DNA of 64,000 nt from Reticulascus tulasneorum (taxonomy: Eukaryota > Ascomycota > Sordariomycetes > Glomerellales > Reticulascaceae), in NCBI GenBank assembly GCA_001557505.1, contig LSAX01000005.1, forward strand, positions 744,001-808,000, given 5' to 3'. Below the pieces are notes generated by a model that was not told the origin of the DNA, ran no database searches, and worked only from the letters and a program-made list of their open reading frames with translations. Numbering within the stretch: the stretch's first letter is position 1; each line of letters starts with the position of its first letter. Below are positions 23,024 through 34,691 of this stretch, piece by piece. The translations under genes and the position numbers were made by a program.

Positions 23024-25078
23024 GGCAACGAAAGTAAAATCTGAGTATGTGAAAAGGGGGCCAAACAGCAGAGTGGTTGTCGGTGATGCTAGGCAAGTGA
23101 CTGTGTCTCCTGGAAGCTTTCGACTCTCTTTTAGGACAGCAGTTACGGTTATATTTATACTCAAACTCGAGCTGCTCATCTGTCAGGATCTTTCGATTCT
23201 GATCAGTCAGACCTCCCATCTCGTATCCCCTGATCTAGAAAATTCTTTGGTTGACAAAGCCTTGTTCTGATTGAGGGGACATTGTGTCGTCTATGCGGAA
23301 TCCTGCGCCACCTACACACATCTCAACAGGCTTAAGCGCGGTGCTGAGTCGTGAAGGAACATGCGATATCACCTCCCAGTTCCTAGGGAATCACACGATT
23401 TTGGAATATAGTTAAGGGATTGCTTGATTTGAGTACTGCCAAATCAGTTGTCTGTGTGACGTTGCACTATTGGGCTCCGGCTGTGCTTTCTCGTCCGACG
23501 GCCATTGAGACTTTTTGCAAGATCAAGCATTTCTCACACCCTCACATTGGGTGTAAATGGTGCCCCAAAACTACGCCCGGTGACTATGCTGTAAACCAAC
23601 TTACCTAATAACCCAGGGCCCAGAAAAAGATTCAGTAGCCGACTTGGGGATTTATTTAGTATTGCGGTTGGGATTAGACGCAAGGGTACTGCATATATGG
23701 ATGCTGTACGACCAATACTTTGACGCACAACCTATGCGCCATGCATAAATTTTGGTTACACACGTCTACCAATCCAACAGTTGCTCAGCATAACTTGGCG
23801 TCTGTTTAGTCGCACACTTTTTCTCGAGCTGTTAATCACACACTTAAAGTACTTAATTAATAGAGAATCTACTTAGAGCTCGGAACGTCTCTACAATGCT
23901 TAGTCTATGTCACTGCTTCTTGGTAGTATTTCCCTGCGATGACTATCGTATCGCCTCTGCTAGCTGCGCTCGTGGTGGTATGGTTTATGTAGAATAGGTG
24001 TCAGAATTCTACACATCAAGTCTTGAAAGAGGTTGCATCGAGCTAAGACAGCTAGCCTTGGCAGCGCCAAAGGATTCGCCCTCCAGGCTTTTATTTTGGC
24101 TTCATGTAAACCCTGCCGCTCGGTCTCAAATTTCCAGAGTCGCCGTGACCGCATTCAGCAAGTAGCTCCGCAGAAGCGGCGAAATACTCGGGTGGATGTA
24201 AGAGTCAGAACGCCAAGTCGGCCGTGTCCTCACTGGGACTGTTTCTCACATGCATTCAGAGTCTTTGATAACTCGTAAAGAGATTTACGGACCCAAAATG
24301 GAGGGAGGTCCAGCCGGGCGGCACGGATCCAGCGCCAAGGTCCTAAATTCGGTAATGCGGATTGCCGGCCAATACCAAAAGGTCCGCTAAGTCCGTGTAA
24401 GATATACGACCTTAAAATCCTTCAATTCCTTCTGGGGGTTTCTGTTCGCTGGCTTGCAGCTCTGCTACTACCCACACCATAAGGTTTTCCGGGACTCATA
24501 TGCTAAGAATCAATAGTGCTTACTCTTAGCGGCAAAAATGACTTCGGTGGGGAAGGTGAGCGGCTCGGTTCCGGGTTCCGCCGTCCCCTTGTGAGCACCA
24601 TGTGCCACACGCGAGCACGGCCGGCTGGGACTGCGGTACGTAAGTCTAATAGTTAAGACTTCGAAGGAAAATCTCTTCGTCTCAGAAGAACGGCGTCAAT
24701 GGAGACCTGAGAATGCTTTATTTAGGTCTCTGTCGAGGGCACCAGCGGCCTTTTCAGAGCTCATGCTAGAGCGTCGGCAACTCAAACTATGCTTTTGCAA
24801 AAAATTGCCATCTTCTATTTTCAGAGCTCTACAGAGTCACAGTGTACCACCATGTTATCCCAACTAAGTTTGGAGGCTTATTACTTCCTTGCATGTCGAG
24901 TAGCGGCTTGGCCAAGCGATTCACGATGGTGTGGATGACTGCGGACTGATGAGTGCATTGTCGAGATGTGTGAAGGCTGCAAACTGTCGGCGAGTATAGC
25001 CAAGTCTGGCAGGCCTTGTAATCCTGTCACAAGAACGGTTCCCAGCCACTTCCGCTGATTAAAACTTCTGACACCAGT
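23024..25078. other. Gene-poor intergenic block
   Basis: About 2 kb. The first 200 bp are the protease promoter. The remainder, including an AT-rich patch near 23800-23900, contains only short frames without family resemblance. No transposase, tRNA or clear terminal repeat was found. An ATTTTCAGAGCT-like string recurs at about 24750 and 24820, too short to interpret. Confidence 0.4.
23151..23159 (-). promoter_or_regulatory. TATA box of the serine protease gene
   Basis: On the minus strand this reads TATAAATAT, about 130 bp upstream of the start codon at 23023. It is a good match to the core-promoter consensus; no experimental support. Confidence 0.45.
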
Positions 25079-27004
25079 TCAAGCCTGCACCGGCGTCAGG
25101 TAGACCCCCAGAGGCGGCCTAAGCCAGAGACTATAAAACCGCTGTTTTTCGGCCCAACTTTGCATTCCAGGGGCTAGCCGGACATCGAAGTTAAAAAGAA
25201 TCAGCGCCAATACGGTGCGCATCTCGGCAGTTGCCAAGCTAGGAGGGTATCAGAGTCAGTAGGAGCATACTCTAGCAATGCGACCTAGCAAGACGCAAGT
25301 GCGGGAATGTGCCGTATTCAACTTACTTCTTGCCAATGCAGTTTCGTGGGCCAGCACTGAAAGGCTGCACCGCGTCGAGATTGTCCGAGGCAAACTCCGG
25401 GTCGCCGAGCCAACGCTCCGGATGGTACTCGTCTGCCTTGACGAAGTTTCGCGAGCTATGATACGTTGCCCAGTGAGGGACCGAGATGACAGCCTATTCC
25501 CCCAACGATGGTTAATACCCAAGACAAAACTACAAGTGCACAGTTCTCCTGGGCTTGATACTCACCTCCTCGGGGACGAAAACGCCTGCCACCATAGTGC
25601 CTCCCTTCATGGATAAGCGCTGGAGTCCGGTTGCAACGGGCGGGTACCACCGCAAGGCTTCGTTGAGACAGGCGATCATGTAAGAAAGGTTATCTACCGA
25701 GGCGAATGTGATGTCCTCTTCCGAGTCGAATGAAGAACGGACCTCGCGAGTCGCCTTCTCGAGACAGCGCGGGTACGTGCAGAGGAGGTACGTCACGGCG
25801 GTAAGCAGGCTCGCCGTTGTTTCAAAGCCAGCCGCGAGGAGCAGACTTGCCGTGCGCATGATTGCGTCCTTGGGGACAGCCTTAAATTCTTACGTTAGAA
25901 TGCACAGAGAGTGGTGCCGACCCCTGGGCGGCGAGTCCGGAGGGGGGGGAGAAGGACTAAGAAGCTCACATCCTTATCCATGCTGTTGATCAGCCCCTCG
26001 ATCAAGTCTGGCCGCTCGACAGTGTATTCCGCTCTTGCAGAGATGGTTTCGAATACATACTGCAAGAAAGTATTGTTGAGAACCGAGTTGGACAACGTTT
26101 TGTTGAGGTAGTCGCACAGCCAGTCGGGCAAGATCATGCGCCTGGTCGTGGCCTCTACCGGAGCCTTTATTGTCGCTGGGTTGGCAAAGCTTGAGGCCCA
26201 GTGGCGATGATCCGTCTTTTGAAGGCTGTCGAAAGATGCCGCAAAGCCTAGGTCACCTGCGAGCATCACACGGACGGCGTCAGCCGTCTAGATTCTGTGC
26301 CTTGGCCTTCCTTATTCCGCTGGCCCCTCTCCCGTCTTATAATTTTCTTTGTTCGCCACACTGCTGTATCTGGGTTCACATACCGATTATATCAAAAGTC
26401 GTGCAGCCATACCAGAGGTTGATGTCGACGCGCTTCTGGCCGCCTTTGCTCTCCTCCCTCAACTTTTTGATGAGCACGTCGGCGTACTTGCGGATCGTGC
26501 CCTCCTGGGACCGCAAGCTCCGATCCGAGAAGCCATGGCTTAGCAGCCGGCGCAGATAGCTGTGCTCGGCCCTGGGGGCGCTCAGAAGGCCCCGCGGTGC
26601 CTTCTTACTGCCCGCGTACGCCACGATCCATTTCTCATTCTCGTCCTGGTTTCCGTTCGGGCCCACGCGGTGGCCGTAGATGTCCTTCCATGCGGCGCCG
26701 TCGTTGAAGGACAGCTCATTAGGCGCGACGCGCACGACTGGCCCGTAGCGCTCGTGTAGCTCCCGAATCTTGAGGTGCAGCGTGCCTTGACGCGCGTAGT
26801 AGATCCACGTCAGGCGGGTTGCCCGCCACAGGAAAGGCCCAGGGTAACCACGCAGGGGATGGATGACGAGGTTGTAGATGGGTTGCCAGATGAGGCGAAT
26901 CAGGAGCTGTGCGGCATGTCAGCGATTAATTTGCGCTCAAGAGTCGTTTTCCCACATTCAGGACGTACCAGGGTGGCGCTTGCTTGTGCCAAGAAGAGGT
27001 ACAT
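25079..27004 (-). CDS. Cytochrome P450 monooxygenase
   Basis: Model: complement(join(25079..25238, 25327..25493, 25566..25880, 25970..26256, 26384..26906, 26969..27004)), 495 aa; six exons close in frame. N-terminal membrane anchor ([19 protein letters not shown]), then the proline hinge HPLRGYPGP, the I-helix AGFETT at 299-304, the ExxR pair Glu356/Arg359 (EALRW), the PERW motif near residue 413, and the heme loop [10 protein letters not shown] with the Cys ligand at 439. The protein therefore looks complete and active. It resembles the CYP65 / isotrichodermin C-15 hydroxylase type, an ER-bound oxidase using a P450 reductase. No polyketide, terpene or peptide synthase is nearby, so the substrate is unknown. 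The short first exon is inferred from the anchor and a GTACGT donor. Confidence 0.87.
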
Positions 27005-28971
27005 GGTGGAGATTTACGTCGGCGATGAACGTCGAGGGCATTCCCACCCAAACAGAGGAACAGAGAAAGCTGGGAAAAGTAGAAGTGCGAGACAAATGAC
27101 TTACCTGGGGGGTTAAGATTAATATACTATGTTAATTAACCACATCTTGTATTTTAGCGCTGACGAAGGATCCTGCAGGAGTGTATGATGACGATCCTCT
27201 TAAGAATGAACTTCGCCGTGACGCGTTGTATACTGATTGAAGAAGGGACAGGATTAGAACGGGGCCTCAAAACCTTCTTGTTTTCTCTTTCTTCCCTATC
27301 TCAAGATTCAGTTGGATAGCCAATTTAGTCAATACAGCAGCTTTGGCCGGCATCAGCTCGTTATAACACTAAAGAATAGAATGAATTTACACGTTTGTAT
27401 AGCCACTAAGCCTCAATCGGTCCAGGGCTGAAGTATGCAAGACGGCTGACACAGCATCACAGCTTCTCCAGGTCCCGGATTGCAACTATCTCGCCCCGGC
27501 GCTAGACGTCGGCGCGGACGGCGCCAAACACGTGGCAGGAGACAGTGCGCAGGGACTATAACTTCTTCGAGAAGTCCAGGGTTCAAGAAAGCTGGCGTCA
27601 CCATGCACATTAGCTACCTAACGGCAAGCGCGTGATTAGCTACAATCCCAGCATGGCGGGCGATGCGCGGATGGTGGTGCCTGCTAGGAGTCGAGGCCGT
27701 GAGTCGCTGCGGAGATTGTTGGATCATAATAGAGACGCCAGGGCTATGCTACACTTCAAGGATCTGTCAATCAAAGAATCGCAGCTACATGGTACCATCT
27801 GAACAGTACTAATCTAACTCTATTCGGAGAAACTCAAGAGTCAAATGTGTGTACGAATAAGGTGGTACCAGCGTAACCAAGGTCCAAAGGTTGTACCGTG
27901 AGAATGATGTTGCTGGCGTAATTACTGCTAGGCATCTTGGTGTCCTGCTGCTAATTGGTATGTGAGGCACATGACTCTACGCGATACCTGCAAGTACAGG
28001 AAAATTGAACTGAATTGGTCTACGGATTACAGCTAAGAGATAATGGAAGAGGGCTGCTTGGACGTCAACGGCGTCGTGGGCGTCGTTACGAAGACGCAAA
28101 GAAGCATCAGCGAGTGTCCCTGGTCAAGGGCTCCGCTGTAAATGCCGGCGCAAGTAGGGCAGATTCATGGGTAAGTTAGCAGTGGTAGCTACCTTACCCA
28201 ACGGGTGCGATCTAGCATTGGTAAGTGGCCTGGAGCACCGTGGTCCAGCTTATTTTGGTGGGGGTCACTGCAAAACAACGCTGGACCACCGTGCTACAGT
28301 TGTTCGATCCACTTTGGTACCTTAGACTAGGCCTGGCCAGGCCACTGCAACTTTGTAGGGCTATCAGCGCCATTTACTAACTACATAATAAGGGGCAAGG
28401 CGTCTACAGGCGGGCGCCAAACTTCCCCGTGGCCCAGCCAAGGCCTGCCGCTAGACAATCTTGGGTGAATTACTTCAATAGGATGTTCGTAACGCCGATT
28501 AGCTTGTGATCGACAAGTCACATTGGAGGCGCCCCCCACGATCCACTCGTCCGCCCCATGGCATGTAACCTCTGTTTCAGTGGAAGGAGGGTTAGCGAGA
28601 CATTCAGCACATTGCTGACCTCGCATTTAGCCTGAAACAATAAAACTCTCGCGCTCGTCTGCAGGATAGAAACCCCCTTTGTGTTAACTGTTAGTTTCGG
28701 CCAATCAGACCGACACAGAGAAAGGTGTTGGTTCGAGGTTTGAGTGGCTGTGCGAACATCTCGACCCTGGGTTCAGACCTGGCGGGTCGATCTCCCAGGA
28801 TCTCCGATACCAATGGCGGCAACTACAAAAACAAACCGAAAGCCAACAAGAACTGAGGGCTATGGGACTGTACATTTGAGCTTCAAGCCGTTTCTTATTT
28901 GCTCACCGCCAGATGCCCGTGAATTTCATTTGTTCTATCCGCCGCAAACCTGATCCTCTGTACCACCAACC
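27005..28971. other. Gene-poor intergenic block with hairpins
   Basis: About 2 kb between divergent start codons of the P450 and dynamin genes. No protein family was recognised in either strand. The notable structure is the inverted-repeat cluster at 28171-28346, listed separately. The open frame at 27413-27610 (-) is short and featureless. Confidence 0.4.
28171..28346. repeat. Cluster of inverted repeats
   Basis: Three hairpins are visible. Arms 28171-28180 and 28188-28197 pair with one mismatch. Arms 28234-28249 and 28280-28295 pair over 16 nt with one mismatch (AGCACCGTGGTCCAGC and its near complement). Arms 28224-28233 (AGTGGCCTGG) and 28337-28346 (CCAGGCCACT) pair exactly and enclose the previous pair. 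CCTGGCCAGG at 28332-28341 is a perfect palindrome. No target-site duplication was identified. It could be a degenerate MITE or a structured regulatory element. Confidence 0.55.
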
Positions 28972-31900
28972 ATGGGAGACTCTCCAAATGTCGAGGCAAC
29001 CCTCGACTCGGTTGCCCTCGAACAGCTAAACAGCCCAGAGACAAAAGAGCTCCTCGACACAATCGACAGTCTTCGACAGCTGCACGTGGGTGGCTTTGTC
29101 GATTTGCCACAAATCATCGTCGTGGGTGACCAAAGTTCTGGGAAAAGCTCCGTTCTCGAGGCCATATCTCAGGTGCAATTCCCCGTGAAGGGAGACTTGT
29201 GTACTCGGTTCGCCACGGAGCTGGTTCTCCGGCGGGCAAGCGAGAGCCGGGTCCAGGTCAGCATTCAATTCGCCGGCGAGACCAGCCCAGATGACTCGTC
29301 GGAGCCGTTCCTAAGGACCAGCTTCGACAAGGACGACCTCCCGGAGATCATCGACGAGGCCAAGCAGCGCATGGACAGGCGCGACGGCACCTCCAAGGGC
29401 TTTTCAAAGCATGTTTTGCGCGTCGAGATTGCTGGCCCCAAGGTCTACGCGCTTACCCTCGTTGACCTCCCGGGATTTTTTCACTCCGAGACGGCCGAGC
29501 AGTCGCAAGAAGGAAAGGAAATCGTCGATCAGCTAGTCGAGAGCTACATGAAGCAGAAAAACAGCATCATCCTGGCTGTCATCTCTGCCAACAACCAGCT
29601 CGCGAACCAGAAAGTCCTGACTGAAGCCAAAAAGCATGACCCGACGCGGGAACGCACCTTGGGCGTCATCACAAAACCAGACCTCCCCAGGCCTGGCTCG
29701 GCCGACGAGCGGAAGGCCCTCCAGCTTGCCCAAGGGGAAGAGGCTGCAAATCGGCTCACGCTAGGCTGGCACGTCCTCCGGAACAGGTCTGAAGATGAGG
29801 AGTCGACCGCGGCCGAAGATAGAGACGCCCGGGAGGAGGCTTTCTTCCGAACAGGTGCCTGGAACTCCATACCTGAGCATAGCCGCGGGGTTGAGAACCT
29901 GCGGAAAAAGCTAACCAAGGTGCTTCTTACACACATTCGCAAGATCTTGCCAGGCCTTATCTCGGACATCGAGAGCCATCTTAGGACGCGCCAAGATAAG
30001 CTGGAACGCCTTGGGAAGCCTCGATCCAGCCCGGAGGAGTTGAGGTCTTACTTGCTCGACATCGCCGAGAGCTTCCAGAGACTGGCCAGGGACGCAGTCG
30101 ACGGCAGGTATCACGACCCCTTTTTTGGCGAAGAGAGCAACAGAAAGCTGAGGGCGATACTTCGAAACCTTAATCGCGCCTTCCATGCCACAATGTTAAC
30201 AAAGGGAGCAAAGCAGGAGATTATATGGGAGAGTAATCTTGATGATGGAATCGATACAGACGACAATGTGAACAATAAAGATGAGACAACCCGCCGGAAT
30301 AAAGTCAACCCTAAAGTCGAAGAATTCCCAGATCACCTCCAACCATTCATTGACTATTACGACTTTAAGGATCCCGAGCCAGTCCTGGAGTCGGATCTCA
30401 AGTCTAGTACTGAGCTGCTCGCAGCTGCCAACCAGGGTACAGAATTCCCCGGGATGCCGAACTCAAGTCTCGTGGTCCAGATGTTCAAGACGCAGTCTGT
30501 CCGGTGGAAAGAGATCACCGAGTTTCATCTCGACCTGGTCACCAATTTCAGCAAAGTGGTCGTAGAGCAGCTCGTCAGCCACATCATTGGGGCGGACACG
30601 GCCACCACAACCGCTGTTCTGCGCGGCTGCGTTGATCCGTTCTTCGACTCGAAGAAGGCCACAATTGCAGCCAAGCTGGATGAACTGCTCCGTCCGTATA
30701 CCGCCGGATTTGGCGTACCACTGGATCGAGAGTTCCACAGCACTTCGTCCAAGAGAAGCCGGCAACGCCTTGCTGACCAAGTCGAAAAGGCCTTCAAGTC
30801 CTCGCACCCTGGCATGTTTGAGCGCAGGCCAATGGATGGGCTGACCCGCCAAAAGATCTTCAACGCGATCGCGGTCGCAGAAGATGGCTGGGATAGTATG
30901 TTCGGCACGGACAAGGCTATCGATATGATGGTGGCATACTACGACGTAAGGCCTCCCGGCGCGGTCACCGCGCAGCGCGCAGACGTTGAATGGGCACTAA
31001 CCGAATCACTAGATGTCTCTCAGGACGTTCGTCGAGAATATCATCAATCTGGCGGTGGAGAGTTGTTTGATCTGCGACATACCGGATATGTTGACGCCGA
31101 GAAAGGTGGACCAGATGAAGGAGAACCAGTTGAAGGAGCTGGCCGCAGAATCCGAGGAGGTCCAGTCAGAGAGAAAAGCGCTAGAGGCCCAAGCTAGAAT
31201 CTTGCGAGACGGTCTTCAAAAGTGTCAGCAATACAGGCCACGAGAGATGACTGGTGCGTTGGGACGACGGACAGCTGCATATGGCAAGCTAACTCTTAAT
31301 ACTAGTACTCCCACCAAGTTTATCAAGGCGCTCTGCGTTAACCACGTCAAGACAACTCGTTATAAGTAGGATCTGTCCCATATCACGGTATTTAACACCA
31401 GCTAACATGCGCAACTCTAGGACCGCCCTCGCTAGCGCAGGCAACCCCAGCTCCAAAGGCAACTTTAAACTCCAGTGCGCACGCAACATCCATCCTGGCG
31501 ACCGCTTCGAATGGTTCGCCTAGCGCAGCTACAAGCCAAGTATCAAAACCCTTCAGCACCCTTGCGCAGTCAACAACACAAAGCGTTCCAGCCTCCCTTG
31601 CCAGCGGATCCCCTGGAGATAAATCGCAGATAGCCTCGAAAACATCTGTCATCAGCTCGACTGTGGCTTCCCGGAACATCAAACCTCTCGGGTTCTCGTC
31701 AGCATCAACAGCCCCGGGACTCGAACCTTTTTCTTTTGCCACCGGGATTGGCAGTAAATCGGAAAAAGGCTCAACAGCATCTGTGTTCGGTTCGAGTGCG
31801 GCTTCAGGGGGCGGAGGGCTTTCCGGTTTCTTGCCAACGCCAGCACCCGCCCTTTCTGCTGGCCTTTTTGGCAGTAAATCGGAAAAAAGCTCAACGGCAT

Positions 31901-32127
31901 CTGTTTTCGGTTCGAGTGCGGCTTCAGGCGGCGGAGGGCTTTTCGGTTCCTCATCAACGCCAGCACCCGCCCTTTCTGGTGGCCTTTTTGGCAGTACGTC
32001 CCTGGCTGGCTCAACAGCATCTGTTATCGGTAAGAACTCAACTTTTGGAGGGTTTGGAACCCAACAAACTGCAACCGGCACTGGTGCTACTCTCCGCAGC
32101 CCGGACTTTGCTTCGAAGACGAGCTAA
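28972..32127 (+). CDS. Dynamin-like GTPase with nucleoporin-type FG-rich C-terminal tail
   Basis: Model: join(28972..30945, 31013..31253, 31421..32127), 973 aa. The GTPase domain has P-loop GDQSSGKSS (52-60), DLPG (165-168) and TKPD (234-237). A stalk region follows, then a GED in exon 2 (SLRTFVENIINLAVESCLIC, about 659-739). There is no PH domain or transmembrane segment, so it is closest to the Mx/Vps1-like group. Exon 3 is unlike ordinary dynamins: about 235 residues rich in Ser, Ala, Thr, Gly and Pro with FG/GLFG motifs (SVFGSS, GLFGSK, GLFGSS, GLFGST, FGGFG), like FG-nucleoporins. The join is in frame and uses a normal intron (31254-31420). The protein may assemble on membranes and also associate with nuclear pores or FG phases (inference). 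The true 3' end may lie farther downstream. Confidence 0.83.
31750..32033 (+). repeat. 120-nt tandem repeat encoding FG units
   Basis: Two full units (31750-31869 and 31870-31989) and part of a third (from 31990) each encode about 40 aa beginning GSKSEK or GSTSLA and containing SVFGSSAASGGGGL then TPAPALS and GLF. High DNA identity between units indicates recent unequal duplication, so copy number may vary between strains. Confidence 0.85.
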
Positions 32128-32159
32128 TGCGAGGCTTCAAGCTGCCACACCCCGTCAAA

Positions 32160-32368
32160 TATCCCATGCTACCGATCTGTGGTATCCCGGGATAGACGCT
32201 ATCCCTGTACAATGGTCATACGTACAGCCATATGTTGACCAGGCTACGTTTGGCTCCATATCCGAAATTGAGAGGCTTCGCCATTTATGTGCAGTGCTAC
32301 CGTTTGAGAGATTTTTACCAGAGGAGATAAGATTGAGAGTCTGGGTGGACGAACTATCAAGCAAATAA
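32160..32368 (+). other. Possible missed C-terminal exon of the dynamin-FG gene
   Basis: Beyond the stop at 32127 an open stretch in another frame encodes QPYVDQATFGSISEI, then FERFLPEEIRLRVWVDELSSK and a stop. The F-x-x-F-x-x-EEIRL pattern resembles the conserved FSPEELRL-like motif that ends FG regions in Nup98/Nup145-type proteins. It could be a last exon joined by an unrecognised splice, or the old C-terminus cut off by a frameshift. No clean GT-AG pair with the right phase was found. Confidence 0.4.
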
Positions 32369-33023
32369 TTGCAACAAATAAAAGTCCATAGACTCTCTAG
32401 TTATAATTTGTGTAATATCACGTCTACCTTAAACTCTGAGTGGGCGGTGTCTTCTGTTTTCCTGAATGCTAGTGTCATTTAACAATAACGAGAACCATCG
32501 CCGCTCATGTGAATGAGGTGAAACAGCCGGCAAGATATCAAAGTAGTCCTCTAACATGCACGTGTTGCTCCGCCGACCCTGCGTCGTTTGCCTTTAGCAG
32601 TCAGTTAGTGAGAGTTTCGAAGCTGTCAAGAGCAGTGGTATCGGCCAAGAGGATGGATGTTCCCAGCTGATTGAGAAGAAACAGCCATCCTAAGGTCATG
32701 GACTTCTGCGTTCAGAAGTACAGTAAGTTTGCCCTTCTTTCAAAGCGGCACCAGTAGCCAAGCCGGGGCTGCCTATGAATTGAAGGTACATCAATCTGCC
32801 AAGCTGCTGTGGGATCTGCTGAAATGTTAGTGTTTGTTTTCAAGCAAATGTTGGATAACGCGGGAAGGCGGCTGCTTCTACGGGTTTGTCGAATATTTCT
32901 GTCGAGATTCATATTCCTGCGGGGCTAGCTCACTCGGAGGATCACCATCTTAGGTGAACATCAGTTTTACAAATTATCTCTCTCTCTCTAGTTTGGTATC
33001 TCCGTCCCCTTGGAGTCTCAGCA
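32369..33023. other. Intergenic
   Basis: About 650 bp between the dynamin and F-box genes. A TC repeat (TCTCTCTCTC) lies at about 32980, just before the F-box start and probably in its leader. Nothing else recognised. Confidence 0.4.
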
Positions 33024-34691
33024 ATGGAACAGCTACCCCAAGAAATTCTCCAACGAGTCATCGATCGTCTTGACTACGTGGCACTGAAGCACACTCTCAC
33101 AGTCAACAAGCGCTTCCAATTGGCTACAGAGAGGGCACGACAGGCTTTCCATGATGTGTCTATCGGCGAGTATGATCTCGACGACTTTATCAGGATCTTT
33201 TCGCGTCATGGCCGGCTTCGATATCTCAAGATTCTCAAATTCGCCGTGAAGCTCCCGCCTCTAGGGTTGGATGACGATGGCGAATATGTGTGTCGCGAGT
33301 CCCAAAGCCAGCTAGATCAGCGGGACGAGGACTACTCCCGGCAAATCCACGCGCTATTCACAGCTTTGAGAGCAACAGAAGAGCTGTGCGAGCCAGCGTC
33401 CTTCAAGCTGGTACTACCAGCTGCAGAGAGGGACATAGTAGCCGGAGAAGGATGCCTCCATCCGTACCAGGTCAGCTGGCGCATACACGTCCTCCGGCCC
33501 CATGAGCTCCCTAGCGTGGAGTCTGTCACAGAGCTTGATCTGGACGAGGGATACGAACACTTGTACGAGTATGGGAAGTATCCTACCGTTTTCAACTCGA
33601 ATTTGCGGTCTATCCTAGATCTCTCATCAAAGTTGCCAAACCTCGTGACGCTTTTGTCAACAGTGAGGGATAGTTACGATAATTGGTCGCTGCACGATGC
33701 CGGGAAGCACTTCTATCGGAGGTGGGAAGGTCCCCGCCGAGATAGTTGACACAGTTTCGTTGAGGCAATCCGCAATGGTGTTACGTTCCCCGCCTCGTTA
33801 CGCACACTAAGCCTTGACTTTGGAATTGATATGCGCGACATGGACCAGAGACGACCACTGCCGGACCTGCTCCATCCTGGGGCGCCGTACGATCTGTTCA
33901 GTTCCAGTTTGCGGATTCTTACCTACCATCTCGGAGAACTCAGACTCTCCGTAGCGGCGGACAGCACCCTGTTTTGGCCCACTGATCATGATGACAGCAA
34001 CACTCCATTCTGGCCGTACTTAGAATCTGTGAATATCAACTTCCACGCAGCTCATCCAGAGGGCTACTGGTATTTCAACGCACCGCCTGGGCCAGGAGGC
34101 ACTGGACGCGTTCAGCGAGGATATACTATCGATCGTTTCCAGTACCCTCCCACGGTCACGACAGATGAGGAATGCGAAACATGGGACTACGAAAGCTTCC
34201 GGCGCGATACACTTGATTGCTGCGGATTCCGCTTCTTTCCACACTTCGACGCTCTAGAACCCTTCCTCGTCGCGTTTGCTCAAGCAGCATGCCATATGCC
34301 ATGTCTGAAGGAGGCAGTTCTTTGGGCACAGATATGCTTTACTGTGTCTGATAGCCCCGACACGGAGTATGAGGGGTTGGGAGAGGATGTCTGGATCACG
34401 AGGGACAGTGCGCCGATAGGCTGGCCAGAACGAGGCACCGAGAACGAGCAGGCATGGGGCGTCACGTATGTGGCGCCTAACGTTGTCCCCTGGGCGCACG
34501 AGATCAATGCGAAGGTGTCTGGCTCACGCCAGCTCTGGTGGCTGATGGGGCCATATCGCCCGGGTGCCGCCACACGCGCATGTTTTAGAGAAATAGGTGC
34601 GGCACGATATGGAGATCATGTCATTGAGCACGAGCCGGATTTATGGCCTTGGTTAGAAACTCTCCGGGACTGGTGTCTTGTTGAGGAGTAG
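33024..34691 (+). pseudogene. F-box protein gene interrupted by one in-frame TGA
   Basis: The frame opening at 33024 starts with an F-box (MEQLPQEILQRVIDRLDY, residues 1-40), the Skp1-binding part of SCF ubiquitin-ligase adaptors. It stops at TGA 33747-33749, but exactly the same frame continues without further stops to 34691 and clearly belongs to the same protein. The left side ends GPRRDS; the right side begins HSFVEAIRNGVTFPASLRTL, and the continuation has the DYESFRRDTLDCCGFRFFP type of text usual in these fungal proteins. Without the stop it would be about 555 aa. It may be a nonsense allele, a sequencing error or readthrough; a CGA-to-TGA change would fit. If translated only to the stop it gives a 241-aa product. 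Its substrate-binding specificity is unknown. Confidence 0.7.

Noticed and set aside
25079..27004. Fragmented P450 frames as a pseudogene
   Set aside because: All fragments join through five ordinary introns into one complete 495-aa protein with every P450 motif.
20400..27004. A secondary-metabolite cluster (NmrA, protease, P450)
   Set aside because: No backbone synthase, transporter or cluster regulator among these genes; they are separated by non-coding blocks.
28728..28745. GGTTCGAGG string resembling a tRNA B box
   Set aside because: Does not fit the GGTTCGANTCC consensus and no acceptor stem or A box could be found.
31736..32127. Second long frame through the FG repeats
   Set aside because: Shifted reading of a 120-nt repeat (a multiple of three) stays open artificially; only its non-repetitive tail beyond 32160 is interesting and is reported separately.
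32920..32970. tRNA-like A box (TAGCTCACTCGG)
   Set aside because: No matching B box or cloverleaf follows.
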